Numbered from the stretch's first letter, positions 7,704 through 16,966 are shown. The stretch: DNA of 64,000 nt from Paragemmobacter straminiformis (GCF_014243445.1 NZ_JACLQD010000002.1:1-64000), one strand, 5' to 3'. Numbers and translations are program-made. Notes: generated by a model not told the origin, from the sequence alone.

Positions 7704-9119
7704 ATGATGATACGCCCGAGCGAGGGTCTCGAGATCGACGGCTTCGCGCTGGGGGCCTGCCTGCACAAGGGCGGGTTCGCCACGATCTGGAAGGTGACGC
7801 ATCCCGACCACGCACAGGCGATGGTGATGAAGGTGCCGACGATCCTTGACGGCTATGACGCGCCGACCATCGTGGGGTTCGAGGTGGAGCAGATGATCCT
7901 GCCGCGCCTGTCGGGCCCCTATGTGCCCAAGCTGATCGCGGTGGGCGATTTTCGGGTCATGCCCTATGTGGTGACCGAAGAGATCGAGGGCAATTCGCTT
8001 CTTGCGCTGTTCGATGCGGCACCTTTGCCGCTGTCGGAACTGATCGAGACGGCGGCGCGGATGACCGAGGCCGTCCACGAGTTGCACAAGCAGCATGTGG
8101 TGCATCTGGACCTGAAGCCCGCGAATTTCCTGCAACGGCCAACGGGCGAGATGGTCTGCATCGATTTCGGCCTGTCGCGGCACGACCAGTTGCCCGATCT
8201 GCTGGACGAGGAATTCACCATTCCGATGGGGACGTTTCCCTATATCGCGCCCGAGCAGTATCTGCGGCAGCGCGACGATCTGCGCAGCGACATCTTCGCG
8301 CTGGGCGCGATCATCTACGAAGGGGCGACGGGCAAGATGCCCTTTGGCAAGCCCGAGCGGCTGCGGGCCGTGCGCAAGCGGTTGTGGCGCGATCCGGTGC
8401 CGCCGCGCGCCATCGACCCGCGCATTCCGGAATGGTTGCAAGAGATCATCCTGCGCGCTCTCGAGGTGGACCCCGCCAGACGCTACCAGTCGGCGGCGCA
8501 GATGTTGTTCGATTTGCAGCATCCCTCGCAGGTGCGGCTGACCGAACGCGGGCGCAAGATGAAGCAGGACGGTGCCCTTGCCGTTTGGCGGCGCTGGCGG
8601 GCGATGCGCAAGCTGCGCGGCTTTGCCCCGCCCGCGGGGATGAGTGCGCAGATCAGCAAGGCGCCGGTCATGATGGTCGCGGTGGACCTGTCGCCCGAGA
8701 TGGAGGGGCTGAGCCTGCTTTTGCTGTTGCAGGTGAAACGGATGCTGTCGAGCCAGCCGGATGCGCGGGTGGCTTGTGTCAATGTCATCAAGACGGCGCG
8801 GATCGGGATCGACCCGACCACGACCGAGGATGGCGACCATCTGCATGTCTCGCGGCTGATCGCGCTGCGGGCCTGGGCGCAAGACCTCGACCTGCCTGAC
8901 GAGCGGCTGACCTTTACCATCCTCGAGCATTCCAACCCCGCGCAGGCGATCGTGGAACATGCGGCCAAGAACCAGATGGACCATATCGTGATGGGTGCGC
9001 GCAGCCATTCCGCCTCGCGCCGCTATTTGGGGTCGGTTTCCTCGCAGGTGGTTGCGGAATCGTCGTGCAGCGTCACGGTGATCCGTCTGCCGGCCGTTGC
9101 GGCGGCCGAGGCGGCCTAG
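7704..9119 (+). CDS. cytosolic Ser/Thr protein kinase fused to a UspA domain
   Basis: The 471-residue protein has an N-terminal Hanks-type kinase (about 10-300): an atypical nucleotide loop (HKGGFATIWK), Lys43, Glu60, catalytic HLDLKPAN (Asp136, Lys138, Asn141), metal-binding DFG (Asp154) and IAPEQY. All catalytic residues are present. HLD replaces the usual HRD, so it is not an RD-type kinase. From about residue 318 a universal stress protein domain follows, ending with the nucleotide-binding pattern MGARSHSASRRYLGSVS. There is no transmembrane segment or external sensor, unlike PknB kinases, so the UspA part may be the sensor. ATG 7704 or 7707 could be the start. The partner phosphoesterase lies four bases upstream. 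Confidence 0.9.
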   Translation: MMIRPSEGLEIDGFALGACLHKGGFATIWKVTHPDHAQAMVMKVPTILDGYDAPTIVGFEVEQMILPRLSGPYVPKLIAVGDFRVMPYVVTEEIEGNSLLALFDAAPLPLSELIETAARMTEAVHELHKQHVVHLDLKPANFLQRPTGEMVCIDFGLSRHDQLPDLLDEEFTIPMGTFPYIAPEQYLRQRDDLRSDIFALGAIIYEGATGKMPFGKPERLRAVRKRLWRDPVPPRAIDPRIPEWLQEIILRALEVDPARRYQSAAQMLFDLQHPSQVRLTERGRKMKQDGALAVWRRWRAMRKLRGFAPPAGMSAQISKAPVMMVAVDLSPEMEGLSLLLLLQVKRMLSSQPDARVACVNVIKTARIGIDPTTTEDGDHLHVSRLIALRAWAQDLDLPDERLTFTILEHSNPAQAIVEHAAKNQMDHIVMGARSHSASRRYLGSVSSQVVAESSCSVTVIRLPAVAAAEAA

Positions 9120-9122
9120 GCG

Positions 9123-10010
9123 CTACCGCACCGTGCTGAGCCGGACACCGGCAAGGGTGACGGCAAGGCCAAGCCCCATGGGCAGGGTGAGAGGTTCCGC
9201 GAACAGTGCCCAGGCCCAGATCATGGTCACCGGCGGGCTGAGGTAGATCGCGCTGCTGACCTGCGCTGCGGGATAGATGCGCAGGGCGATGAAATAGGTG
9301 CTGTAGCAAAAGAAGGTGGCGAAAAGCACCAGCCAGCCGACGCCGAACCAGAAATGCGGATCGGACGGCGGGGCCAGTCCGCCCGAGACATGCAGGCAGA
9401 TGCCGAAAAGCCCCGCCGCCGTCAGGCATTGGATCGCAAGGCTTTGATGCACAGGCATATGCACCGCGCCGATCTTCTTTTGCAGCACGCTCGCCACGGC
9501 AAAGACCAGCATGGCGGCGACCGTCAGCAGATAGGCCCAAAACGGCGCGGTCCCGAGGCGCAGCCCGCCCGCCGAGGCGATGACCACGCCTGCGGCGCCA
9601 AGCGCGGTTCCGAGCCATTGCCGCCCCTTCAGCGGCTGGCGCAGCACCGGCGCGGACAGAACCGCGATGGCAAGGGGAACAAGGTCCGAGATCAGCGCGA
9701 CAAGGCCGGTCGGCACGCGCTGCCCGATGGCAAGGGCGAAACCGCCAAGGTACAGGAACATGATGGCGCAGCCGAACCCCATTTGCTGCAAAAGGGCGCG
9801 CAGGCCGATGCGCGGGCCGATCATCAGCGCGGGCAGAAGCAGCAGCGCGCCCGCCAGAAGATTGCGCCAGAACAGCACCTGAAACACCGTCGCATGGTCG
9901 CTGGCATAGCGTATGCCTATGAAGCCCGAAGCCCAGCTTGTGACCAGCGCCGCCGCGAGCAGCGGCCACAAAAGCCGGCGCAGCACGGGCGCAGAGGGGG
10001 CGGTGGTCAT
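9123..10010 (-). CDS. EamA/RhaT-family exporter (DMT superfamily)
   Basis: The 295-residue protein has ten hydrophobic segments arranged as two EamA repeats. Family-typical stretches include FIGIRYASDHATVFQVLFWRN in the first repeat and AIYLSPPVTMIWAWALFAEP in the second. Such proteins export amino acids or other small metabolites, and the substrate cannot be told from sequence. The gene converges on the kinase gene with only three bases between stop codons. ATG 10010 begins right before the first membrane helix and no longer start is plausible. Confidence 0.85.
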   Translation of the reverse strand: MTTAPSAPVLRRLLWPLLAAALVTSWASGFIGIRYASDHATVFQVLFWRNLLAGALLLLPALMIGPRIGLRALLQQMGFGCAIMFLYLGGFALAIGQRVPTGLVALISDLVPLAIAVLSAPVLRQPLKGRQWLGTALGAAGVVIASAGGLRLGTAPFWAYLLTVAAMLVFAVASVLQKKIGAVHMPVHQSLAIQCLTAAGLFGICLHVSGGLAPPSDPHFWFGVGWLVLFATFFCYSTYFIALRIYPAAQVSSAIYLSPPVTMIWAWALFAEPLTLPMGLGLAVTLAGVRLSTVR

Positions 10011-10160
10011 GGTCGGTCAACCTGCGGGGCGGTTTCGGCCCGACGGGGCCGGGCCTTGGTGGCCGGGGCGATAGGATCGCGTCGCGTCAGGAAAGGCTGG
10101 GCCAGCAGCGGCACCCTGCGCCGCCAACGCGACGCCTGCGGTCTTTTCCAGCGGCGCGCC

Positions 10161-11798
10161 CTAGTGGTGGTGCCGGTGCCGATGTTCGGGGCGTGGCTTG
10201 TGACGCCGGTCGGGGGCCTGCGGGTGCAGGGCCGCCGCCATGCGGGCGATCAGCTCGGCGCGGGCCGCATCGTCCGGGCAGCGGGCCAGCGCCTCGGACA
10301 GGGCGAGGGACAGGCGCGAGGCGTCATTGTGCCAGTCGTCACAGGCGATGCAGGCCGGGTTCACGCGCGGTGCGGCACCTTCGGTCAGGCGGGCGCGGGT
10401 CGGGCCAAGGGCGTAGGTCGCGTCCAGTGCGGGGATGACGACGGCATCGGGACCAAGCGACGGGCGCAGGCGGTCGGCCAGACCCTCGATCGCGGCGGGT
10501 TCGCCGTGGACCAGAAAGATCTGCGCGGCCAAGGGTTTGCGGGCTTCGATCCAGGCCTGCAATTCAGGCCCGTCGGCATGGCCCGAGTAAAGGTCGATCG
10601 AGCGGATGCGCGCGCGCACGGCATAGTCGCGCCCTTGGATCCGCACCTCGGGGGCGCCGTCTTGCAGGATGCGGCCCAGCGTGCCTGCGGCCTGAAAGCC
10701 GACCAGAAGCACCGTGGCCGCATCGCGCCAGAGCCAGTTCCTGAGCCGGTGACGGATGCGCCCGGCCTCGCACATGCCCGAGGCCGCGATGACGATGTGA
10801 AAGCCCTGAAGCCTGTCAAGCGCCATGCTTTGCTCGACGCTTTCGGTGAAATGCACATCGGTGGCGCGCAGTCCTTCGAGAAAGGTCTTGCCGCCTTCGA
10901 GTGATTTCGCATGGCGGGCAAAGACCCGGGTGGCGGCGGTGGCCATCGGGCTGTCGATGTAGATCGGAATGCGCGGCAGGTCGCCTTGCGCCATCAAGAG
11001 GCGCAGGTCGGACAGCAGTTCCTGCGCGCGCTCCACCGCGAATGAGGGGATGAGCAGCACGCCTTCGGGGTTCATGGCGGCCAGAACCTCGTCGCGCAGC
11101 AGGGCGCGGCGGGCGGGGGCGGTGGTGTCGTCGCGGTCGGTGTCGCCATAGGTCGACTCGCAGATGATGTAATCGACGCCGGCCGGTCCGGTGGGGTCGG
11201 GTTCCATCAGTTTGCTGTTGGGGCCGATGTCGCCGGAAAAGAGCAGGCGGCGGGTTGTGCCGTCGACCGCGAGTTCGATTTCGACCGAGGCCGAACCGAG
11301 GAGGTGGCCCGCATTCCAGAAGCGCGCGCGCAAATCCGGTAGGACCGTGAACCAGTCGCCATAGGGATGGTGGTCGAAAAGGCCAAGGCAGGTCATCGCG
11401 TCGGCCTGGTCATAGATCGGCTGGACCTGCGGGCTGTGGCGTTCGACCTTGCGGCGGTTGAGGTGTTCGACCTCGGAGGACTGGATATGGGCGCTGTCGG
11501 GCAGCATCACCTCGCACAGGTCGGCGGTGGCGGGGGTGGCGTGGATCGGGCCGGAAAAGCCGTCGCGGACCAGTTTGGGCAAGAGGCCCGAGTGGTCGAT
11601 ATGGGCATGGGTCAGCACCACCGCCCTGATGCGGCGGGCGTCAAAGGGGAAGGGGCGGTAGTTCAGTTCCTTTTCGGTCTTTGGCCCCTGGAACATGCCG
11701 CAATCTATGAGGATTTCGCCCGAAGCCGTCTGGAGCCGGAAGCAGGAGCCGGTGACGCCGCGTGCGGCACCGTGGAAGCTGAGCCTAGGGTCGGACAT
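10161..11798 (-). CDS. MBL-fold/beta-CASP RNA-processing exonuclease (YSH1/CPSF type)
   Basis: The 545-residue protein has the metallo-beta-lactamase core with HAHIDH (64-69), the metal Asp in FSGDIG and the downstream histidines, an inserted beta-CASP domain (about 210-370), the YSGHAD motif and a late FLVHGEP motif. This is the YSH1/CPSF73-like branch, whose members cut single-stranded RNA at the zinc site. A zinc-rich tail (PEHRHRHHH) closes the protein, and about 75 residues precede it containing Cys-x2-Cys (ACIACDD). ATG 11798 starts at MSDPRLSFHGAARGVTGSC, the normal beginning of the family. Confidence 0.88.
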   Translation of the reverse strand: MSDPRLSFHGAARGVTGSCFRLQTASGEILIDCGMFQGPKTEKELNYRPFPFDARRIRAVVLTHAHIDHSGLLPKLVRDGFSGPIHATPATADLCEVMLPDSAHIQSSEVEHLNRRKVERHSPQVQPIYDQADAMTCLGLFDHHPYGDWFTVLPDLRARFWNAGHLLGSASVEIELAVDGTTRRLLFSGDIGPNSKLMEPDPTGPAGVDYIICESTYGDTDRDDTTAPARRALLRDEVLAAMNPEGVLLIPSFAVERAQELLSDLRLLMAQGDLPRIPIYIDSPMATAATRVFARHAKSLEGGKTFLEGLRATDVHFTESVEQSMALDRLQGFHIVIAASGMCEAGRIRHRLRNWLWRDAATVLLVGFQAAGTLGRILQDGAPEVRIQGRDYAVRARIRSIDLYSGHADGPELQAWIEARKPLAAQIFLVHGEPAAIEGLADRLRPSLGPDAVVIPALDATYALGPTRARLTEGAAPRVNPACIACDDWHNDASRLSLALSEALARCPDDAARAELIARMAAALHPQAPDRRHKPRPEHRHRHHH

Positions 11799-11995
11799 GG
11801 GAAACCTTCCTTGCTTTGGGAAAGATTAACAGCATTCGCGCCGGGCGCGAGCGCGAGTTTCGGGGCCGGGCGCATGATTTACAGATGCGGGCAAGCGGGC
11901 TAGCCTGCGACAATACCCTTGGTGACGCGATGCACAGTTGATGCACGCTTTTTTGCATGTCGGGCAAAACTGCCCGTTTGACGGAGGGACCATCC

Positions 11996-13012
11996 ATGAA
12001 CCGGTTGCACACACCGCTTTGCGACCTTTTGGGCTGCGACGTTCCGATCCTTTTGGCCGGCATGGGCGGGGTCGCGCGGTGGGAGCTGGCGGCGGCGGTG
12101 GCCAATGCGGGCGGCTTTGCGATGCTTGGCATGGTGCGCGAAAGCCCCGACCTGATCGAGGCCGAGGTGACGGCGCTGCGGGCGGCGACGAACCGGGGTT
12201 TCGCGGTCAACGTGATTCCGTCGGCGACCGAGGCGGGGTTGCTCGACCGGCAGATCGGGCGATGCCTCGAGCTTGGCGTGTCGCGCTTCACTTTTTTCTG
12301 GGATGTGATGCCCGAGGTGATCGGGCGGGTGAAGGCGGCGGGCTGCACGGTGCTGCATCAGGTGGGCGACAGCGAAAGCGCGCGGCGGGCCGAGGGCGCG
12401 GGGGCCGATGTGCTGATTGCCCAAGGGGTCGAGGCGGGGGGCCATGTGCATGGGCGGGTCGGCACTTTCGCGCTGCTCGAGGAGGTGTTGCGAGGGGCAG
12501 GGGTGCCGGTCGTCGCCTCGGGCGGGATCGCAAGCGGGCGGGCGGTGGCTGCGGCGCTGGTGATGGGCGCGCAGGGGGTGCAATGCGGCACGGCCTTTCT
12601 GGCGACGCCCGAGTCATTCGCGCATGACTACCACAAACAGCGCATCGTCGAAGCGGGGGCGGGCGATACCGTGCTGACCGATATCTACGTGCTGAACTGG
12701 CCCGCCCATGCTGCGGTGCGGGTGCTTGCCAACAGCGTGACCAAGCCCCTTGGCCTTGATCTGCTGGGGCATGACCCCGCCGATCTGCCGCGCGAGACGG
12801 TTGCGACCTTCGAGGGGCAGCGCCTGCTGCGCTATGGCACGGATTCGCCGCAGCGCGGGACGACCGGCGATCTGGAAGCGATGGCGCTTTATGCCGGGCA
12901 GGGTGCCGGGGCGATCGAGGCCGTGGTTCCGGCAGGCGAACGTCTGGCGCGTCTGGTGGCCGAGGCGCAAGACTGCCTGCGCGGCGGGGCGCGGATGGTC
13001 GCGGGCGGCTGA
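11996..13012 (+). CDS. nitronate monooxygenase / 2-nitropropane dioxygenase family
   Basis: The 338-residue TIM-barrel flavoprotein has the family hallmarks PILLAGMGGVA near the start, HQVGDSESA in the middle and the FMN-phosphate site GVEAGGHVHG followed by VVASGGIASG and GAQGVQCGTAFLAT. The family oxidises alkyl nitronates using FMN and oxygen, although many bacterial members have unknown substrates. ATG 11996 is chosen over the in-frame ATG at 11957 because ACGGAGGGACC lies directly upstream at the right distance. About 100 bases separate it from the MttB-like gene, which points in the same direction, so the two could share a transcript. Confidence 0.85.
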   Translation: MNRLHTPLCDLLGCDVPILLAGMGGVARWELAAAVANAGGFAMLGMVRESPDLIEAEVTALRAATNRGFAVNVIPSATEAGLLDRQIGRCLELGVSRFTFFWDVMPEVIGRVKAAGCTVLHQVGDSESARRAEGAGADVLIAQGVEAGGHVHGRVGTFALLEEVLRGAGVPVVASGGIASGRAVAAALVMGAQGVQCGTAFLATPESFAHDYHKQRIVEAGAGDTVLTDIYVLNWPAHAAVRVLANSVTKPLGLDLLGHDPADLPRETVATFEGQRLLRYGTDSPQRGTTGDLEAMALYAGQGAGAIEAVVPAGERLARLVAEAQDCLRGGARMVAGG

Positions 13013-13116
13013 ACGGGGCGTGCAACCGTCCCGATCCGACCGTCAGGGGTCGCTGCCGGACATACACGGGGCGGGCGGCGGTCCTAGCCTTGGACCAGGG
13101 CAGGGAGGGCGCGACG

Positions 13117-14673
13117 ATGGCCGATGGACAGCCGGACGGGCAAGAGACGAAGCGCCAGCGCAGCGGGCGGACGCAGCGGCGCGAGAGCCGGATGCACGGG
13201 ACCGAGGGCGTGGGGCGACCCTATATCGTCCGCAACATCCCGACCTATGACATCCTGTCGGAAGAAAACCTGATCCGCATCGAAACCACCGCCGACCGTA
13301 TTCTGGCCGAGGTGGGCATCGAATTCCGCGACGATCCCGAGGCGCTGGAGCTGTGGCGCAAGGCGGGGGCGCAGATCGACGGGCTTCTGGTCAAGTTCGA
13401 GCCGGGGATGCTGCGCGAGGTGCTGAAGACCGCGCCTGCCGAATTCACCCAGCACGCCCGCAATCCTGCCCGTTCGGTGCGGATCGGCGGCAGGAACGTG
13501 GTGTTCGCGCCGGCCTATGGCTCTCCCTTCGTGATGGACCTCGACAAGGGGCGGCGCTACGGGACGCTTCAGGATTTCGAGAATTTCGTGAAGCTGGCGC
13601 AGGCCTCGCCGTGGTTGCACCATTCGGGCGGGACGGTGTGCGAGCCGACGGATGTTGCGGTGAACAAGCGGCACTTCGACATGGTCTACGCGCATCTGCG
13701 CTATTCGGACCGGCCCTTTCTTGGATCGGTCACGGCGCAAAGCCGGGCCGAGGATTCCATCGACATGGCGCGGCTGGTCTTCGGCGCCGATTTCGTGGAC
13801 CGGAACTGTGTCATCATGGGAAACGTCAACGTCAATTCGCCGCTGGTCTGGGATGGCACGATGACCACGGTGTTCCGTGCCTATGCGCGGGCCAATCAGG
13901 CGTCGGTCATCGTGCCGTTCATTCTGGGCGGGGCGATGGGGCCGGTGACCAATGCGGGGGCGATTGCACAATCGCTTGCCGAAACGATGGCGGGATGCGC
14001 GCTGACGCAGTTGGAACGGCCCGGCGCGCCGGTGATTTTCGGCAACTTCCTGTCGTCGATGTCGCTGCGGTCGGGCAGCCCGACCTTTGGCACGCCCGAG
14101 CCTGCCATCGGGTCGATGGTGATCGGGCAGCTTGCGCGGCGGCTGAACCTGCCGCTGCGCTGTTCGGGGAATTTCACCACCTCGAAACTGCCCGATGCGC
14201 AGGCGATGACGGAAAGCACCATGTCGATGCTGGCCGCCGTGCATTGCGGGGCGAATTTCCTGTTGCATTCGGCGGGGTTCCTCGACGGGCTGCTGTCGAT
14301 GTCTTACGAGAAATTCGTAATGGATACAGACCTTTGCGGGGCGTTGCATTCCTATATGGACGGGGTGAAGATCGACGACAACGAATTGGCGCTGGACGCG
14401 TTCCGCGAGGTCGGGCCGGGGAACCATTTCTTCGGTTGCGCCCATACGATGGCCAATTACGAGACCGCTTTCTGGGACAGCCAGACCGCCGATAACGAGC
14501 CCTTCGAGAAATGGGAGGCGGCAGGGTCGGTCGATGCCGCGACGCGGGCCAATGCGCGGTGGAAGAAGGTGCTTGCCGAATACGAGGCGCCGCCGCTGGA
14601 CGAGGGCACGGACGAGGCCCTGCGCGACTTTATCGAGCGGCGGAAGGCCGGCATGCAGGACGCCTGGTATTGA
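13117..14673 (+). CDS. MttB-superfamily (trimethylamine methyltransferase-like) protein, non-pyrrolysine
   Basis: The 518-residue protein matches the trimethylamine:corrinoid methyltransferase superfamily: IRNIPTYDILSEENL-like start, GTVCEPTDV, GNVNVNSPLVWDGTM, GGAMGPVTNAGA and SGNFTTSKLPDAQAM segments. It has no in-frame stop, so it lacks the amber-encoded pyrrolysine of true MttB. Characterised non-Pyl members demethylate glycine betaine, proline betaine or carnitine onto a corrinoid protein. No corrinoid-binding protein is encoded in the window, so the methyl acceptor is unknown. ATG 13117 follows AGGGAGG; a TTG at 13090 is rejected. The 25-residue Arg/Gln-rich head precedes the domain. 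Confidence 0.82.
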   Translation: MADGQPDGQETKRQRSGRTQRRESRMHGTEGVGRPYIVRNIPTYDILSEENLIRIETTADRILAEVGIEFRDDPEALELWRKAGAQIDGLLVKFEPGMLREVLKTAPAEFTQHARNPARSVRIGGRNVVFAPAYGSPFVMDLDKGRRYGTLQDFENFVKLAQASPWLHHSGGTVCEPTDVAVNKRHFDMVYAHLRYSDRPFLGSVTAQSRAEDSIDMARLVFGADFVDRNCVIMGNVNVNSPLVWDGTMTTVFRAYARANQASVIVPFILGGAMGPVTNAGAIAQSLAETMAGCALTQLERPGAPVIFGNFLSSMSLRSGSPTFGTPEPAIGSMVIGQLARRLNLPLRCSGNFTTSKLPDAQAMTESTMSMLAAVHCGANFLLHSAGFLDGLLSMSYEKFVMDTDLCGALHSYMDGVKIDDNELALDAFREVGPGNHFFGCAHTMANYETAFWDSQTADNEPFEKWEAAGSVDAATRANARWKKVLAEYEAPPLDEGTDEALRDFIERRKAGMQDAWY

Positions 14674-14788
14674 GAGGCCACCGCGCAGGCGGGTCGCCAC
14701 CCCGCAGCCGATGCCTGATCTGGCCCCGTGCGACGGGCGGGCGGCGCTGTCGGGCGGGTCATGGCGGGTTTGAAAAAACTCCCGAAAT

Positions 14789-14808
14789 GATTGCGCAAGC
14801 CGCAATCC
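14789..14808 (+). promoter_or_regulatory. candidate operator dyad GATTGCG-N5-CGCAATC
   Basis: A perfect 7-bp inverted repeat with a five-base spacer lies about 125 bases before the ABC importer's first gene. It contains ATTGCGCAA, which recurs upstream of the carnitine operon (20666-20685); 14 of 20 positions agree when the two are aligned. It may be the binding site of the GlxA/CdhR-type regulator. This is inference from two sites. Confidence 0.45.
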
Positions 14809-14932
14809 ATGCTTGCCGAGCGGGGGCATCCTCTCCTAGCTTTCCGATACGGTCCGGGCTGCGTGACTTTGGTCGCAGGGCGGCTTGGCTGCGGGAAAGC
14901 CGGACGGGAATTTGACCCAGGGAGAGAGAGAA

Positions 14933-16036
14933 ATGACGCTTCGCAAAACGCTGATGGCAACGGCGGGGATCGCCGGATTGCTGGTCGCGCCGGTGGCTTC
15001 GGCGCAGTCGCTGGAAGAGATCGAGGCTGCGGCAAAGGCCGAGGGCACGCTGACCACCATCGCCCTGCCGCACAGCTGGTGCAATTACGGCGGGGTGATC
15101 GAGGGGTTCAAGGCGAAATACCCCGAGATTTCGGTGAACGAGCTGAACCCCGATGCCGGATCGGCCGACGAGGTGGAGGCGATCCGCGCCAACAAGGACA
15201 ACAAGGGACCGCAGGCGCCCGATGTGATCGACGTGGGCTTCTCGTTCGGGGCTTCGGCGCAGGCCGAGGGGCTGTTGCAGCCGCACAAGGTTGCAACTTG
15301 GGACACGATCCCCGCCGATGTGAAAGACCCCGACGGGCATTGGTATGGCGACTATTACGGCGTGCTGGCCTTTGTGGTGAACAAGGAGCTTGTGCAGAAC
15401 GTGCCGCAGGACTGGGCTGATCTGCTCAAGCCCGAATATGCGGCCTCGGTGGCGCTGGCGGGCGACCCGCGAGCGTCGAACCAGGCGATTCTGGGGGTGA
15501 TGGCGGCGGGCCTGTCGACCGGCGCGGAACCCGGTGCGGCGGCTGCGGAGGCGGGGCTGAACTTTTTCAAGCAGATGAACGACGCGGGGAATTTCGTTCC
15601 GGTGATCGGCAAGGCGGGGACCATCGCGCAGGGGGCGACGCCCATCGTGATCGCCTGGGACTACAACGGCTTGTCGTGGCGTGACGAGCTGGCGGGGAAC
15701 CCCGACCTTGAAGTCGTGGTGCCGAAGTCGGGCGTGCTGGCGGGGGTCTACCTGCAGGCGATCAGCGCCTATGCGCCCCAGCCCAATGCCGCCAAGCTGT
15801 GGATGGAATATCTTTACAGCGACGAGGGGCAGCTTGGCTGGCTGAAGGGCTACTGCCACCCGATCCGCTTCAACGACATGGTCGCGCGCGGGGTTGTGCC
15901 GCAAGAGATGCTCGACGCGCTGCCGCCCGCCGAAGGCTATGCGAAAGCCGTCTTCCCGACGCTGGACCAGCTGACCGCCAATGCCGATGCGGTGAAGGCC
16001 GGTTGGGATACGGTCGTCGGCGCGAACGTGCAGTGA
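14933..16036 (+). CDS. ABC importer periplasmic binding protein, polyamine/quaternary-amine type
   Basis: The 367-residue protein starts with a Sec signal peptide (RKTLMATAGIAGLLVAPVASA, cleavage after residue 24) and continues as a type-II periplasmic binding fold of the PotD/AfuA-like group, with PDVIDVGFSFGASAQAEG, GDYYGVLAFVVNK and WMEYLYSDEGQ segments. ATG 14933 follows GGGAGAGAGAG. Relatives bind spermidine/putrescine, thiamine, phosphonates or iron. Placement between an MttB-like gene and the carnitine operon, plus a shared upstream dyad, suggests a quaternary amine ligand, but that is inference. A stable hairpin separates it from the permease genes, which usually leaves the binding protein in excess. 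Confidence 0.85.
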   Translation: MTLRKTLMATAGIAGLLVAPVASAQSLEEIEAAAKAEGTLTTIALPHSWCNYGGVIEGFKAKYPEISVNELNPDAGSADEVEAIRANKDNKGPQAPDVIDVGFSFGASAQAEGLLQPHKVATWDTIPADVKDPDGHWYGDYYGVLAFVVNKELVQNVPQDWADLLKPEYAASVALAGDPRASNQAILGVMAAGLSTGAEPGAAAAEAGLNFFKQMNDAGNFVPVIGKAGTIAQGATPIVIAWDYNGLSWRDELAGNPDLEVVVPKSGVLAGVYLQAISAYAPQPNAAKLWMEYLYSDEGQLGWLKGYCHPIRFNDMVARGVVPQEMLDALPPAEGYAKAVFPTLDQLTANADAVKAGWDTVVGANVQ

Positions 16037-16044
16037 TGTGACAA

Positions 16045-16078
16045 GGCCCGCCCCCTGCGCGGGGCGGGCCGCTTTTCT
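16045..16078 (+). terminator. attenuating hairpin between binding protein and permease genes
   Basis: A perfect 10-bp GC stem (GGCCCGCCCC / GGGGCGGGCC, loop CTGCGC) is followed by GCTTTTCTTG, an intrinsic-terminator layout. In ABC operons such a hairpin allows partial read-through and stabilises the upstream mRNA. Confidence 0.75.
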
Positions 16079-16093
16079 TGCGAGGGACGCCAG

Positions 16094-16966
16094 ATGCAGC
16101 CGACCAAAGCGCCGCGCCGACCGGCCCATCTGTGGAACTGGCTGGGCGTGGTGCCGTTTTTCCTGTTCGCGGCGCTGTTCCTGATATTGCCGACGATGCA
16201 GATCGTGCTGGGCGCGTTCCGCAGCCCCGACGGGGGCTTGACGCTGGCGAACCTGCGCGGGCTGTTCACGCCGAACATCATGGCGTCATACATGATTTCG
16301 ATAAAGATTTCATTGGCTTCGGCGATCATGGGGTGCGTGATCGGCTTTTGCATCGCCGCCGCCGTCACGCTGGGGGGGCTGCCGCGCTGGATACGGGGGC
16401 CGCTGCTGACCTTTTCGGGGGTGGCGTCGAATTTCGCGGGCGTGCCGCTGGCTTTTGCCTTTCTGGCCACGCTGGGGCGGTTGGGGTTGGTGACCATCGT
16501 GCTGCGCGACTGGTTCGGGGTGAACCTTTACGCCACGGGGTTCAATATCCTGTCCTTCTGGGGGCTGACGCTGGTTTACCTGTTCTTCCAGATTCCGCTG
16601 ATGATCCTGATCATCACGCCCGCGCTCGACGGGTTGAAGCGGGAATGGAAGGAGGCCGCGCTGATCCTTGGCGCGACGGGGCCGCAATACTGGCGGATGA
16701 TCGCGCTGCCGATCCTGTTTCCGGCGCTGCTCGGGACATTCGCGCTGCTGTTTGCCAATGCCTTCGGCGCGGTGGCCACGGCGATCGCGCTGACAGGATC
16801 GTCGCTGTCGATCGTGCCGATCCTTCTGTTCGCGCAGATCAGGGGCGATGTGCTGGGGGACCCCGGTCTTGGCTATGCGCTGGCCTTCGGGATGATCGTG
16901 GTCACAGGTGTGGCCAATGCGGTCTATGTCTGGCTTCGGGCACGCAGCGAGAGGTGGATGAAATGA
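16094..16966 (+). CDS. ABC importer permease 1 (PotB type)
   Basis: The 290-residue inner-membrane protein has six hydrophobic segments. Its cytoplasmic EAA loop, which contacts the ATPase, is KEAALILGATGPQYWRMIALP, as in PotB-like permeases. It pairs with the second permease whose ATG overlaps its stop codon (ATGA at 16963-16966). The start at 16094 gives a short Arg-rich cytoplasmic head before the first helix. The two permeases and the ATPase are tightly coupled, whereas the binding protein is set apart by a hairpin. Confidence 0.88.
   Translation: MQPTKAPRRPAHLWNWLGVVPFFLFAALFLILPTMQIVLGAFRSPDGGLTLANLRGLFTPNIMASYMISIKISLASAIMGCVIGFCIAAAVTLGGLPRWIRGPLLTFSGVASNFAGVPLAFAFLATLGRLGLVTIVLRDWFGVNLYATGFNILSFWGLTLVYLFFQIPLMILIITPALDGLKREWKEAALILGATGPQYWRMIALPILFPALLGTFALLFANAFGAVATAIALTGSSLSIVPILLFAQIRGDVLGDPGLGYALAFGMIVVTGVANAVYVWLRARSERWMK

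Noticed and set aside
13117-14673. Possible pyrrolysine-containing MttB
   Set aside because: The reading frame has no internal TAG codon, so it cannot be the amber-decoding type.
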